A stretch of 64,000 bases of DNA from Ruminococcus sp. HUN007 (GTDB lineage: Bacteria > Bacillota > Clostridia > Oscillospirales > Ruminococcaceae): contig NZ_JOOA01000002.1 in the NCBI RefSeq assembly GCF_000712055.1, forward strand, positions 1,612,001 through 1,676,000, given 5' to 3'. The notes under the pieces were generated by a model. That model made no database searches. It was not told the DNA's origin and saw only the letters and a program-made list of their open reading frames with translations. Positions 24,569 to 35,184 of this stretch are shown one piece after another (position 1 is the stretch's first letter; the number at the start of each line of letters is the position of its first letter). A program made the translations under genes and the position numbers.

Positions 24569-26185
24569 TCATGCTAAAAACTGAGTTTTTAGCATAATGA
24601 AATCAAGTATGTCAACAGAGCCATTCTGATTGAAGTCAGCAGCATTAATATTAATTTCCGCACCTTCTATGTTCAGTAACCATTTTTTTAGTGCAACTAT
24701 GTCAGCTGCAGATATTGTTCCGTCGTTGTTACAGTCACCTAACACTATATCTTCATCTGTCAGCTTAATAATACTGAACTCTTTATTGTCATAATAATCA
24801 TCAAGTTCATATGTTGCCAGATTGTATGAGTTAAATTTTTCAAGATCAAATACAAGATCTGAACAAGCAGGTCGGAATATGAAACCATCATGGGATTCGT
24901 ATATGTAGAATAACTGTGCCAGATTATTAACAGGATCTATGAGCTGTATATTCGTTCCGTTTTCAGAACCAAAGTTTAACACATCCATATTTAATGATGA
25001 TGATTTATTTTTAATAAAATATCCACCATCAGAGTTTTTCGTAAAGTGCCATATTTGGTTTTCCAGATTTGATTTTTCTTCACCTGAAACATTGAACCCA
25101 TTTTCAGTCAAATAACGCTTTAATTTGCGATTGTAAATATACGCATCAAACTCATCACCGAAGTCTGATAATTTATTATCACAATAGTATTTCTTTATCA
25201 GAAATTTTTTGTTTTCGAGATTTTCATCCAAAGGATATGTCGCCAGATTAAAGTTATTAAACGTTTCAAGATCAAACACTAAATTCGAACACTTAGGTTT
25301 AATGAGATATCCGTCTCCTGCGTTATAAATATAAAATTGCTGAGCTGAATTGCCGGAAAATTCACAAAGTTGAATGTTGGTTCCTCCTGATGTTCCGTAA
25401 TTAGACACATCCAGACTTAATCCGCTTTTTCTATTTGTGATTGTATATCCGCCATCTGACTGCTTTACAAATTTCCAGAGATGTTCATCACCATCATTGG
25501 ATTTGGCTCCATATACATTACTCTCATCAAATGATAATGCAACATCTAATGATGAATTATAAATGGAAGCATAAAATTCAGATCCAAGATCAGCTTTTGT
25601 GTAGTTATTAAAAGGAGAATCCAAATTAACATCAGGCGATTCCGCGTACCAAATCTGATCAACATTATCTATTGTAAGACCTGAATTTGCATTTTGAGCC
25701 ATTTGAGTTTCAGGAAACCTTGTATAAGCAGGACCAAAACCACCTGTGTCAGCAAGGTAAAATACACCATCAGTATAGTCGGTCAGTACCATAGCATGGA
25801 TGCCTGATCTGTAAATCACAATTCCTTCAGGATGTTCTTCTAAAAGACTGATTAATCCGGCTCTTCCTGAATTGAATCTTCGATTCTTAATTACAATACC
25901 TTTATATTCAAAACTGTTAAGTAAACCAGCGCCTTCGAGCCATGCTGTACTCCTGACCGCACTTTCTGTAATGGTATCCCAGTCGCTGTCGCCACGCATC
26001 ATCGCGGTTCTTCTGAGAAGAATAGTTGCAGCAGCAAGAGTACAGGTATAATTAGTGTTCTGCGTTATAAAAACAGAAGACTGATTAATATCTTCAAATG
26101 TAGCCGCTTCCAGACTGCTTAAATTTGCCGTGTTAAAAAGAATACACAACATTACCAGTACACTTAATAATTTTTTTACTAACAT
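24569..26185 (-). CDS. Secreted papain-like (C39-type) protease-ricin lectin-dockerin protein
   Basis: 538 residues: signal peptide (1-27), an N-terminal papain/C39-like domain (about 30-195) with probable catalytic Cys 48 in NYTCTLAAA and His in SGIHAMVLTDY (about 127), two ricin-type beta-trefoil-like lectin segments (about 200-330 and 340-465, with repeated GGYTITNRKSGLSLDV / GGYFIKNKSSSLNMDV motifs) and a C-terminal dockerin (GDCNNDGTISAAD; DFNQNGSVDILD). It should be docked to the cell surface or cellulosome. ATG 26185 has GGTGAT close upstream. Protease activity is inferred. The first ~180 residues are nearly identical to the next gene, so this is a recent tandem duplication with different middle modules. 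Confidence 0.85.
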   Translation of the reverse strand: MLVKKLLSVLVMLCILFNTANLSSLEAATFEDINQSSVFITQNTNYTCTLAAATILLRRTAMMRGDSDWDTITESAVRSTAWLEGAGLLNSFEYKGIVIKNRRFNSGRAGLISLLEEHPEGIVIYRSGIHAMVLTDYTDGVFYLADTGGFGPAYTRFPETQMAQNANSGLTIDNVDQIWYAESPDVNLDSPFNNYTKADLGSEFYASIYNSSLDVALSFDESNVYGAKSNDGDEHLWKFVKQSDGGYTITNRKSGLSLDVSNYGTSGGTNIQLCEFSGNSAQQFYIYNAGDGYLIKPKCSNLVFDLETFNNFNLATYPLDENLENKKFLIKKYYCDNKLSDFGDEFDAYIYNRKLKRYLTENGFNVSGEEKSNLENQIWHFTKNSDGGYFIKNKSSSLNMDVLNFGSENGTNIQLIDPVNNLAQLFYIYESHDGFIFRPACSDLVFDLEKFNSYNLATYELDDYYDNKEFSIIKLTDEDIVLGDCNNDGTISAADIVALKKWLLNIEGAEININAADFNQNGSVDILDFIMLKTQFLA

Positions 26186-26283
26186 AATAATCACCGTTCC
26201 CTTTCAGATATATTATGGAAAATAAGACACAGATTAATATTTACCACGCCATCACAACATAAACTATTAGTCGATAGATATCA

Positions 26284-27826
26284 TTATAAAAAATGAGCTT
26301 TTAACATAATAAAGTCAAGTATGTCAACAGAGCCATTCTGATTGAAGTCAGCTGTATCAATATTAATTTCTGCACCTTCTATGTTCAGTAACCATTTTTT
26401 TAGTGCAACTATGTCAGCTGCAGATATTGTTCCGTCGTTGTTACAGTCACCTTTTAAAGAGTTCTTTTCTATTGTAAATTTAATCACATTACTCATATTA
26501 TAGGTATCATCATCAAAAATAGAATCAACATAAGCTTCATAATATCCTTTAGGAAGCAAAACATCATAAGACAGTTCAGTTAAATTACTTTTTTCAAAGT
26601 AAGAATCACCATCCCATAATTTATCTTTCCAGATTTTCAAATTGAATGATTTCGCATTTGGAATACTATTCCACTCAAATGATGTTGCTTGATTCTCCGT
26701 GCCAGTTTCAACGCTCAGTTTCGAACCGTTTTTTATTTCAAATGAAATAATATTACTCATCTTTACATATTCTTCGTTTTTGGTTGTATCTAAATATGCT
26801 TCATATTTACCAGCAGGGAGAACTGTGCTGAATTCGGTACCGGTAATCCCCCATTCTATATGATATGCTTCTCCATCCCATACTTTATGATCTTTCCAGA
26901 TTTTCAAATCATACGATGATGCCCCATCGACAGAATTCCATGAGAACACAGTCTCCGCAGAGGAGTTACCTTGTTCAAAATATAATAATGTTCCATCTTC
27001 AACCTTAAATTCAACTACATTAGTCATTTTATACGAATCATCAGGGTAAACTACATCTACGTATGCGAAATAGGTCCCGGAAGGAAGCTTTAAATCACAT
27101 TTAGTATCTTTACAATCCCATTCTGTTTTAAAATCATCTCCTTCCCAAAGCTTGTCTTTCCATATTCTTAAGTTATAATAATCAGCGTTTTCAACCTGAT
27201 TCCATGAGAATTCAGTGTTTGAAGTTGAATATCCCGCAGATACAGTTAAATCATTAGATACAATACTTACATCAGGCGATTCCACGTACCAAATCTGATC
27301 AACATTATCTATTGTAAGACCTGAATTTGCATTTTGAGCCATTTGAGTTTCAGGAAACCTTGTATAAGCAGGACCAAAACCACCTGTGTCAGCAAGATAA
27401 AAAATACCATCAGTATAGTCGGTCAATACCATAGCATGGATGCCTGATCTGTAAATCACAATTCCTTCAGGATGTTCTTCTAAAAGACTGATTAATCCAG
27501 CTCTTCCTGAATTGAATCTACGATTCTTAATTACAATACCTTTATATTCAAAACTGTTAAATAAACCAGCGCCTTCAAGCCATGCTGTACTCCTGACTGC
27601 ATTTTCCGTAATGGTACCCCAGTCGCTGTCGCCACGCATCATCGCGGTTCTTCTGAGAAGAATAGTTGCAGCAGCAAGAGTACAGGTATAATTAGTGTTC
27701 TGCGTTATAAAAACAGAAGACTGATTAATATCTTCAAATGTAGCCGCTTCCAGACTGCTTAAATTTGCCGTGTTAAAAAGAATACACAACATTACCAGTA
27801 CACTTAATAATTTTTTTTACTAACAT
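26284..27826 (-). pseudogene. Papain-like-dockerin paralogue, frameshifted in the signal peptide
   Basis: Paralogue of the 24569 gene: the same signal peptide and C39-like domain, three beta-sandwich (fibronectin III-like) modules of about 85 residues with repeating SFEWNS..NAxxxNLKIWKDKLWDGD, and a C-terminal dockerin. From ATG 27826 the frame is MLVKKNY and stop, because the poly-A tract here has eight A (27811-27818) where the paralogue has seven. One A less would restore a full 514-residue secreted protein. The open frame can otherwise only start at 27792, inside the signal peptide. It may be phase-variable, decayed or a sequencing error. Confidence 0.75.
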
Positions 27827-28158
27827 AATAATCACCGTTCCCTTTCAGATATATTATGAAAAATAAAATACAGATTAATATTTACCATGTCATCACAACA
27901 TAAACTATTAGCCGGTATCTATCATCCATAATATTGTATTTCTTAACTGACTCCTATTATATAGATAAAAAAATGGACCCTCAATAGGGTTACAAGACAA
28001 ATTTCTAAAAAATAATGGACAGGTAAAAAAAGGAGGAAAATCAGTAATCAGTATGTAGCATTGAGGTACGATATAGCTAAATCATTGAATTCACAAAATC
28101 AATGTGATAAAATTAAATAAGAATATTAGAATATAGGATAGTATTTTTGGAGGCTTAT
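27827..28158. other. Intergenic region; duplicated upstream sequence and a promoter
   Basis: About 27827-27920 repeats the region upstream of the 24569 gene (26186-26280), confirming that the duplicated unit includes the 5' region. A plus-strand promoter candidate, TTGAAT (28085-28090), 17-bp spacer, TAAAAT (28108-28113), precedes the next gene. Nothing else is recognised. Confidence 0.5.
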
Positions 28159-28713
28159 ATGGAGAAAAAAGAACAGATTAAAAATGAAAATAAAGAACCA
28201 AAAAGATTTTCATTTTCGGCTACCTATTGGTTTCTTGTCAATAAGCTTTTTAACAGACGTCAAATTAACAAGGAATTGGTTGAATGGCTTGGACTATGTT
28301 TTAACGCCCCTTTAGAAGCAATCAAAACTGAACTCACAACAGACCAGGCAAAAGAAAATATAACAGACCTTATAAACGATTTAAATTCCTTTGGCATTCC
28401 AGACAATGGAACAGATAAAAATCAGCGATTTTTTATTCTGAGAACATCAACAGTCTACCCTGAATTTCGTTACAGACTTGCAAAATTTCTGATGTCCGAT
28501 GACGAAAATTCTCTTAACCAATGCTATCTGATGCGTATTCGTAACCAAATCACAGATCAGTTGAAAATCAAAATAAATGAAGCCTGTAAAACAAATAAAC
28601 TATGTTCAACTGACAATAATCCTGACAAAGTGATTCATGACATTGTAGAAAAACTGTGCAGTTATGATCTTGCCTCGGCAAAACAACCTGAAAAACAGGA
28701 TACAAACCATTAA
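28159..28713 (+). CDS. Unknown helical protein, first of an AT-rich pair
   Basis: 184 residues, Lys/Asn/Glu-rich, cytoplasmic, with no motif I recognise. ATG 28159 has GGAGG 5 nt upstream. Its AT-rich codon use differs from the housekeeping genes. It overlaps the following TPR frame by 50 bp; deleting one A in the A5 tract near 28691-28695 would join both into one protein of about 830 residues. It may be the N-terminal domain of that protein. Confidence 0.55.
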   Translation: MEKKEQIKNENKEPKRFSFSATYWFLVNKLFNRRQINKELVEWLGLCFNAPLEAIKTELTTDQAKENITDLINDLNSFGIPDNGTDKNQRFFILRTSTVYPEFRYRLAKFLMSDDENSLNQCYLMRIRNQITDQLKIKINEACKTNKLCSTDNNPDKVIHDIVEKLCSYDLASAKQPEKQDTNH

Positions 28714-30634
28714 CAGCAAAGATCCTTACTACGCCTATACATTACTTACTATAGTCTCTCTATTCGGAGAATTACGCGGGGATGAGGTTAAACCGCATAA
28801 GAACAAATCAGAAAAGGCCATTGATCCTTCTGATGCCGCAAAAGAATTTGACAAACTCGTAACACTGCTCTCTGAAGAGGTTAAAACCGATGCAGAACTT
28901 TTACGCACAAACATCATTTCAGATTACAAAGGTGCTGAAGTTCTTTTTAACTATGAATGGGAGAATTTTATTGAATCCCGAGGCAAACGAACCGGAACAC
29001 TATCTAAAATACGTCTTGAAAAAATATTGAAATATGCTTTGGCAGTACATAAGGAAAAGCAAAAATTATTCAATATAAATAATAACAGCCATGAGGCTAT
29101 AGAGATATGTACTGCTTCAATAAATGCTGCTAAATATGAAAATCGGTTAGAAGATATATCTGTATGTCTTTATATTCTGCGTCTCTATAATGCAATCGCT
29201 ATAGACTATTGGAAAAAGAAAGATCAAATGAACTTTAGCTATTATTTCGATGAAGGAAAAAAATATCTGGGAAAAATACTTCCTTTGGTTTCCGTTCTGG
29301 ATTCAAATGATATGTCAAAAGACGCGATAAATAACAGGAATTTGCTGAAAATGCAAATAGAACAGGAAATACCTGAAACCATTAATTTCTTGCATCAGGA
29401 AGGCATATATTATTCTTTCACCCACCAATACAAAGCTTCCATCAATGTATATTACAAATATATCAACGAACTGAAAACCAGAGAAAAAAATTATTCAGGT
29501 GACTATAGAGAGCATATAAAATGGCTGATAAATTCTGCAGAGAATGACCTTGCTTTTGTAATGATGAAAGCCTATGATCTTTCATATGCTGAAAAATTTT
29601 TTGAGCATACATTAAAGAACAGAAAATCGCTTATTATTGAAAACAAAGAGCGCAAACTATCCTTAGTTTACACAAATCTTGCTCAGATAAAAAACATCAT
29701 CAATGATTTTGATGAAGCTCTGGAATATATAGAAAAAGCATACGACACACGAATGAAATTATATGATGACGAAAAACTTGGGGCAAGCTCTCCTGTTCTC
29801 TCATTAACCACCTATGCACACATTTATATACGACGTGCTGTCCAAAAGATAGACACAAGAAACGAAGATTTGAAAACAGCAAAGCAAAAACTCGATTTAG
29901 CTTTAAAACTTTATGATAAAACTCCAAAAGCTGATAGATTGCTGTGCAATAAGTCATATATCAAGACACTTATACTTATAGGAGTTATAAAAAATATTGA
30001 AAACATGATTGATTCAAAAAGCGAACCGGATAACGGCATCAGTTACCTGGAGGCGGCTGCACAATTCAATAAAAAACTCTTTACAGATAACTCAGGCGAG
30101 ATATTCAATATACCGTTTATCGAATACAAAATTAACATTCAGCTTCTGATTACAGAAATAAAAATCAAACAGTTTATGAATACAAAACCAACAAAAAAAC
30201 ACGAAGCAGAAGCTGCAGCTGATTCTGCCCTTTCTGAACTTGGAAAAGAACTTAAACCTTACTGTCGTGACTTTCTTAAAAAGCTAAAAACACTGGAAAA
30301 AGAGAACAAACCTTGCAGTTGGCAAAACATAGAATTGAACAGTTTCTCACCGTTACTTCAATGTACAATCTACATTATACTCATTATAATGCGACTTAAT
30401 GAATCGAATAAGCATAAGAGCATTAACGATGACCCGGATACAGCAATGTTAATTCAAAAATTAATTGACAGAGCAAGAAAAGGTGCAGATCTACTATGCA
30501 GTCAAACACATGACGATTACGAAAACAATAACGACAAAGCTTTTAAAACTCTCAAAAAATTTACTGATAACCTTGCTCCGTTCACCAACCCACAAACCGA
30601 ATTTTATTCAATATCATATCTCATGCTGCTGTAA
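28664..30634 (+). CDS. TPR-repeat protein, unknown function
   Basis: About 650 residues, almost all alpha-helical, with tetratricopeptide-like repeats in residues 250-440 (YASFTHQYKASINVYYKYI, LAYVYTNLAQIKN-like, FDEALEYIEKAYDTRMKLY). No enzyme domain, signal or membrane segment is seen. No ribosome site precedes the first ATG, which supports fusion to the upstream frame. The AT-rich, isolated position between dockerin genes and the trp operon suggests horizontal acquisition. TPR proteins of this layout occur in signalling and defence loci, but nothing here proves that. Confidence 0.6.
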   Translation: MILPRQNNLKNRIQTINSKDPYYAYTLLTIVSLFGELRGDEVKPHKNKSEKAIDPSDAAKEFDKLVTLLSEEVKTDAELLRTNIISDYKGAEVLFNYEWENFIESRGKRTGTLSKIRLEKILKYALAVHKEKQKLFNINNNSHEAIEICTASINAAKYENRLEDISVCLYILRLYNAIAIDYWKKKDQMNFSYYFDEGKKYLGKILPLVSVLDSNDMSKDAINNRNLLKMQIEQEIPETINFLHQEGIYYSFTHQYKASINVYYKYINELKTREKNYSGDYREHIKWLINSAENDLAFVMMKAYDLSYAEKFFEHTLKNRKSLIIENKERKLSLVYTNLAQIKNIINDFDEALEYIEKAYDTRMKLYDDEKLGASSPVLSLTTYAHIYIRRAVQKIDTRNEDLKTAKQKLDLALKLYDKTPKADRLLCNKSYIKTLILIGVIKNIENMIDSKSEPDNGISYLEAAAQFNKKLFTDNSGEIFNIPFIEYKINIQLLITEIKIKQFMNTKPTKKHEAEAAADSALSELGKELKPYCRDFLKKLKTLEKENKPCSWQNIELNSFSPLLQCTIYIILIIMRLNESNKHKSINDDPDTAMLIQKLIDRARKGADLLCSQTHDDYENNNDKAFKTLKKFTDNLAPFTNPQTEFYSISYLMLL

Positions 30635-30743
30635 TACCTATAAACACGGTAAATTGATGGAACTTCAGTTTCAGTTATTAAAGGCAGTGCATATTTGACA
30701 CATAGTTTCGGAACGAGTAAAAATTCATTAACGACCATATACG

Positions 30744-30772
30744 GAAACAGCACGCCGGCGGCGTGCTGTTTC
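30744..30772. terminator. Bidirectional hairpin between TPR gene and trpA
   Basis: A 14-bp stem GAAACAGCACGCCG with its complement and almost no loop; T/A-rich on both sides. It lies in a dispersed ~45-bp repeat (ATTAACGACCATATACGGAAA) also seen at 22915 and 17711. Confidence 0.75.
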
Positions 30773-30796
30773 TGATTATTTATTAAATTTTTCTGC

Positions 30797-31573
30797 TCAT
30801 GCTTTCCTTACAGCGTCCTTCATTGACTTTACATATTCGCCAACATACGGAGCTGCGTCTTTTCCGTGCTTTTCGAGGAGCTTGATTATTGCTGAACCAA
30901 CGATGGCGCCGTCTGAAAGGGCGGCCATTTTTTCGGCCTGCTCCGGTCTTGAAATACCGAAACCTACGGCACACGGAACGTCGGTGTTTTCGCGGATGAC
31001 CTTTATTATGCCACTGAGATCAGTTGTGATCTCGCTTCTCATACCGGTAACACCAAGGCTTGAAACTACGTAAATAAATCCTGTCGCATCCTTTGCAATC
31101 ATGGCAACGCGGTCGGCGGATGTCGGAGCGATGAGAGAGATGAGGTCAACATCGTATTTTGCCGCAACGTCAGCAAACTCCTCCTTTTCCTCGAACGGAA
31201 GATCAGGAAGGATGATGCCGTCGATACCGGTTTCATTGCTGCGCTTCATGAAACGTTCAGCACCGTATGAGAATACGACATTTGCATATGTCATGAACAC
31301 CAGCGGGATAGTGATATCCTTACGGAGCTTAGTTACAAAATCAAAGATCTTATCAGTTGTGATACCGCCTGCAAGCGCACGTATATTCGCACCCTGGATT
31401 ACCGGACCTTCAGCTGTCGGATCGGAGAACGGTATACCGAGTTCGATGAGGTCAGCGCCATTTTCAACTGCTGCACGTACTACCTTTTCAGTTGTTTCAA
31501 GGTCAGGATCACCGCATGTGATGAACGGAATGAATGCCTTTCCGTCTGCAAACGCATTTCTTATCTTACTCAT
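30797..31573 (-). CDS. trpA: Tryptophan synthase alpha subunit
   Basis: Cleaves indole-3-glycerol phosphate to indole and glyceraldehyde 3-phosphate. 258 residues, TIM barrel; the family signatures [25 protein letters not shown] (with the catalytic Glu and Asp) and GFGISRPEQ are present. Start ATG 31573 overlaps the trpB stop by 8 bp and has GGGAGG upstream; a longer frame has none. It is the last gene of the operon, followed by a terminator. Confidence 0.96.
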   Translation of the reverse strand: MSKIRNAFADGKAFIPFITCGDPDLETTEKVVRAAVENGADLIELGIPFSDPTAEGPVIQGANIRALAGGITTDKIFDFVTKLRKDITIPLVFMTYANVVFSYGAERFMKRSNETGIDGIILPDLPFEEKEEFADVAAKYDVDLISLIAPTSADRVAMIAKDATGFIYVVSSLGVTGMRSEITTDLSGIIKVIRENTDVPCAVGFGISRPEQAEKMAALSDGAIVGSAIIKLLEKHGKDAAPYVGEYVKSMKDAVRKA

Positions 31574-32756
31574 GGATATCCTCCCCTCTGTAACGTGCAA
31601 TGGCAGCACAGTCCTTGTCGCCTCTGCCTGAAATAGTGATGATGATGATCTTGTCCTTATCCATCGTCGGAGCAAGCTTCATTGCGTATGCAACGGCGTG
31701 GGATGATTCTATTGCAGGGATGATTCCCTCTGTTCTTGAAAGATATTCAAATGCATTTACTGCTTCGTCATCTGTTACCGGAACATATTCTGCACGGCCG
31801 ATGTCGTGTAAATGTGCATGTTCAGGACCTACGCCCGGATAGTCAAGTCCGGCTGAGATGGAGTAAACAGGAGCTATCTGACCGTATTCATCCTGACAGA
31901 AGTATGACTTCATGCCGTGGAAAATACCGATGCGTCCGGTGTTTACTGTAGCTGCCGTCTCAAATGTATCGATGCCTCTTCCGGCAGCCTCGCATCCGAT
32001 AAGGCGAACACCTTCATCTGGAATGAAGTTATAGAAGCTTCCGATGGCATTTGAGCCGCCGCCTACGCAGGCGATGACAGCATCAGGTAGTCTGCCTTCA
32101 GCTTCAAGTATCTGAGCGCGTGCTTCCTTTGAAATAACAGCCTGAAAATCACGGACGATAGTCGGGAAAGGATGCGGTCCCATTACGGAACCTAAGCAGT
32201 AATGCGTATCGGAAATACGCTTTGTCCATTCACGCATTGCCTCGGAAACTGCATCCTTGAGTGTTGCTGTTCCGGCTGTTACAGGGATAACTTCAGCGCC
32301 GAGAAGTCTCATACGGTAAACGTTGAGTGCCTGACGCTTTGTGTCCTCCTCGCCCATGAAAACAACGCATTCCATTCCGAGAAGTGCGGCAGCAGTTGCA
32401 GTTGCAACACCGTGCTGACCTGCACCTGTTTCAGCTATAAGACGTGTCTTGCCCATTTTCTTGGCGAGAAGTGCCTGACCGAGAACGTTGTTGATCTTGT
32501 GTGATCCTGTGTGGTTGAGGTCTTCCCTCTTAAGATAGATCTTAGCTCCGCCGAGATCCTTTGTCATCTTTTCCGCATAGTAGAGAAGTGACGGCCTTCC
32601 TGCATAGTTATTTAACAGTTCCGTGAGTTCTTTGTTGAATTCCGGATCATCCTTGTATTTGTTATATGCACTTTCGAGTTCGATAACGGCATTCATCAGT
32701 GTTTCAGGTATGTACTGACCGCCGTGAACGCCGAAACGTCCTTTTGACTGTGACAT
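31566..32756 (-). CDS. trpB: Tryptophan synthase beta subunit
   Basis: Joins indole and serine to give tryptophan. 396 residues; the PLP lysine is in [11 protein letters not shown] (about 90), the glycine-rich phosphate loop is GGGSNAIG, and GQHGVATA is conserved. It is the TrpB1 class, paired with TrpA. Its start overlaps the trpF stop by one base. Standard length. Confidence 0.97.
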   Translation of the reverse strand: MSQSKGRFGVHGGQYIPETLMNAVIELESAYNKYKDDPEFNKELTELLNNYAGRPSLLYYAEKMTKDLGGAKIYLKREDLNHTGSHKINNVLGQALLAKKMGKTRLIAETGAGQHGVATATAAALLGMECVVFMGEEDTKRQALNVYRMRLLGAEVIPVTAGTATLKDAVSEAMREWTKRISDTHYCLGSVMGPHPFPTIVRDFQAVISKEARAQILEAEGRLPDAVIACVGGGSNAIGSFYNFIPDEGVRLIGCEAAGRGIDTFETAATVNTGRIGIFHGMKSYFCQDEYGQIAPVYSISAGLDYPGVGPEHAHLHDIGRAEYVPVTDDEAVNAFEYLSRTEGIIPAIESSHAVAYAMKLAPTMDKDKIIIITISGRGDKDCAAIARYRGEDIHE

Positions 32757-33361
32757 TAAAATCTTTCCTTTCTTACTGCTTCTGCAAATTTTATCATCTT
32801 GTTTTTATCCTTTACCCCATCCGTTTCAAGCCCCGAACTTACATCTACTGCGTACGGGTGAAGGTCGTTTACTGCCCGGGATACGTTTTTCGGATCAAGA
32901 CCTCCGGCGAGGAAATACGGCCTTTTCGCATTTTTAAGAACGGACCAGTCGAAGGTAAGTCCGCTTCCCTTTCCGGAGTCGAGGAGGATATGATCGGCGC
33001 ATGAGGTTTCGGCCTTTTTTACATCATCCTCTGATTTTATCTGAAAAGCGCGGATGACCGGAACGCCGTTTTCCTGCAGGCGTTTTACCAGTTCCACAGG
33101 CTCATTTCCATGAAGCTGAGCTATTCGGATCGATCCGAGATTTACGGTATGCATGATCTCTTCAAAGTCCGAGTCAACGAAAACTCCAACCGGTACAATA
33201 CTTTTATCAAGCTTTGCTGCAAGCTCTGCCGCCTTTTCCGGTGTGACATAACGGCTGCTTTTTTTCGCAAAAACAAAACCGATGTAATCCGGTCTTACTT
33301 CATTGGCAAATGCGATATCTTCAGGTTTTGAAAGTCCGCACATTTTTATTTTCGTACTCAT
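32756..33361 (-). CDS. trpF: Phosphoribosylanthranilate isomerase
   Basis: Amadori rearrangement of phosphoribosylanthranilate to the carboxyphenylamino-deoxyribulose phosphate. 201 residues; [10 protein letters not shown] contains the catalytic Cys, and LDSG.GSG plus [10 protein letters not shown] form the phosphate site. The start overlaps the trpC stop as ATGA. It is not fused to trpC, unlike in enterobacteria. Confidence 0.95.
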   Translation of the reverse strand: MSTKIKMCGLSKPEDIAFANEVRPDYIGFVFAKKSSRYVTPEKAAELAAKLDKSIVPVGVFVDSDFEEIMHTVNLGSIRIAQLHGNEPVELVKRLQENGVPVIRAFQIKSEDDVKKAETSCADHILLDSGKGSGLTFDWSVLKNAKRPYFLAGGLDPKNVSRAVNDLHPYAVDVSSGLETDGVKDKNKMIKFAEAVRKERF

Positions 33362-34140
33362 TTTCCACCCTTTAATTCCGCAAGCTTCGCCTTCTTGTCT
33401 TCTGCCTTCATAAGTGTTTCACCGATGAGAACGGCATTTACGCCGGATTTTCTGAGTTCTGATATATCTTCAGCTGATTTTACCCCGCTCTCGGAAACAA
33501 AGATGATGTTTTCGGGAACAAGCTCACGCATTCTGCGGCTGTTGCCTGTATCGACTGAAAAATCCTTCAGGTTGCGGTTGTTTACACCGATAAGTCTTGC
33601 ACCGCAGCGGACCGCCATGGCGATCTCGTTTTCATCGTGAGTCTCAACAAGTGCGGAAATTCCGAGCTCATCGCATATGCCCATGTATTCACGTATCCGT
33701 TCTTCGGAAAGAATGGAACAGATAAGGAGCACTGCCTTCGCACCGAGGAGCTTTGCTTCGTAGATCATGTACGGATCCACTGTAAAATCCTTGCGGATAC
33801 ACGGAATATTCACGTTTGCCGTTATCTCGCGGAGATAATCGTCACTGCCGAGGAACCACTTCGGTTCGGTGAGAACTGAAATGCAGTCGGCACCGGCAGC
33901 CTCGTATTCCTTCGCTATTTTAAGATACGGAAAATCCTCCGCAATTACGCCCTTTGAAGGAGATGCCTTCTTGCATTCGCAGATGAATGCTATATCATCC
34001 TTCTTAAGCGCCTTTTCAAATTCAAAGTTTCCCTTCGGAAGCGAAAGAGCTTTTTCCTTCACTTCTTCGAAAGGATGTATTTTCTTTGCTTCAGCCACAC
34101 GTTCTTCCGCATGGTAAGCAAGTTCGTCGAGAATAGTCAT
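33358..34140 (-). CDS. trpC: Indole-3-glycerol phosphate synthase
   Basis: Ring closure to indole-3-glycerol phosphate. 260 residues; the active-site motifs CECKKASPSKG, CISVLTEPKWF, RKDFTVDPYMIYEA and IGVNNRNL are present. It lies 10 bp after trpD in the same operon. Confidence 0.96.
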   Translation of the reverse strand: MTILDELAYHAEERVAEAKKIHPFEEVKEKALSLPKGNFEFEKALKKDDIAFICECKKASPSKGVIAEDFPYLKIAKEYEAAGADCISVLTEPKWFLGSDDYLREITANVNIPCIRKDFTVDPYMIYEAKLLGAKAVLLICSILSEERIREYMGICDELGISALVETHDENEIAMAVRCGARLIGVNNRNLKDFSVDTGNSRRMRELVPENIIFVSESGVKSAEDISELRKSGVNAVLIGETLMKAEDKKAKLAELKGGK

Positions 34141-34150
34141 GTCCCGCTCC

Positions 34151-35170
34151 TTAGCTGTTTGAAATTTCCTTTACCTTTTCGAGAACTGCAAGAGCCTTGC
34201 CGGAATCGATAAGTTCGGCAGCCTTCTTTACGCCTTCTTCCATAGAAGCGGCCTTTCCGCCGATGTAGATACCAGCACCGGCATTGAGTAAAACTGCATT
34301 TCTCTTGTGTCCCTTTATCTCGCCTGAAAGGATACCGCGTGTTATAGCCGCATTTTCCGCAGGATCGCCGCCGAGAAGATCTTCCTTGCTGCAGCGTTCG
34401 AAGCCGAACTGTTCCGGTGTGATAACGTAGTTCTTCATCCAGCCGTCCTTGTATTCGCAGACCTTAGTAGGTGCACTGAGTGATATTTCATCAAGTTTTT
34501 CAGTTCCGTAAACTACCATACCGCTCTTTGAACCGAGCTTCATGAGAACTTCGGCAACAGGTTCGAGAAGAATGCTGTCGTAAACGCCGAGAAGATGATG
34601 CTTCGGGCAGGCAGGATTGGTAAGAGGTCCGAGGATGTTGAACACTGTACGGAAACCGAGTTCCTTTCTTATAGGTGCAACGTACTTCATTGATGTGTGG
34701 TACTTCTGGGCAAAGAAGAAGCAGAAACCGGCTTTGTCGAGAAGTTCACGGCACTTGTCAGTATCAAGAGCAATGTTTACTCCGAGCGCTTCGAGGCAGT
34801 CCGCAGTACCGGACTTTGATGAAGCCGCACGGTTGCCGTGCTTGGAAACGAGTACTCCTGAAGCAGCGATGACCATTGCTGAAGTAGTGGAAATGTTGAA
34901 GCTGTTTGAGTTGTCGCCGCCGGTACCTACGATCTCGAAAAGATCGTCGTCGTTTTCGAACTTTGTTGCAGCATCACGCATTGCTGCTGCACAGCCTGTG
35001 ATCTCGTCGATGGTTTCAGCCTTTGTGCTCTTGGTTGAAAGAGCTGAGAGAAATGCCGCGTTCTGTGTAGGAGTAGTCTGGCCGGACATTATCTCGGAAA
35101 TTACTGTATATGCCTCATCGTAGGTGAGGTCTTCTTTATTTACTATCTTTACGATTGCTTCTTTGATCAT
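34151..35170 (-). CDS. trpD: Anthranilate phosphoribosyltransferase
   Basis: Transfers phosphoribosyl to anthranilate. 339 residues; the PRPP-binding [15 protein letters not shown] (about 82-96) and [12 protein letters not shown] motifs are intact. It is separate from trpG. The start at 35170 has an AGAGGTG site upstream and lies 14 bp after trpG. Confidence 0.96.
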   Translation of the reverse strand: MIKEAIVKIVNKEDLTYDEAYTVISEIMSGQTTPTQNAAFLSALSTKSTKAETIDEITGCAAAMRDAATKFENDDDLFEIVGTGGDNSNSFNISTTSAMVIAASGVLVSKHGNRAASSKSGTADCLEALGVNIALDTDKCRELLDKAGFCFFFAQKYHTSMKYVAPIRKELGFRTVFNILGPLTNPACPKHHLLGVYDSILLEPVAEVLMKLGSKSGMVVYGTEKLDEISLSAPTKVCEYKDGWMKNYVITPEQFGFERCSKEDLLGGDPAENAAITRGILSGEIKGHKRNAVLLNAGAGIYIGGKAASMEEGVKKAAELIDSGKALAVLEKVKEISNS

Positions 35171-35184
35171 TTTTTACACCTCTA

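Noticed and set aside
32202..32504. Cys-rich plus-strand frame of 100 residues inside trpB.
   Set aside because: Antisense to a well-conserved enzyme; Cys content is a by-product of its codon use.
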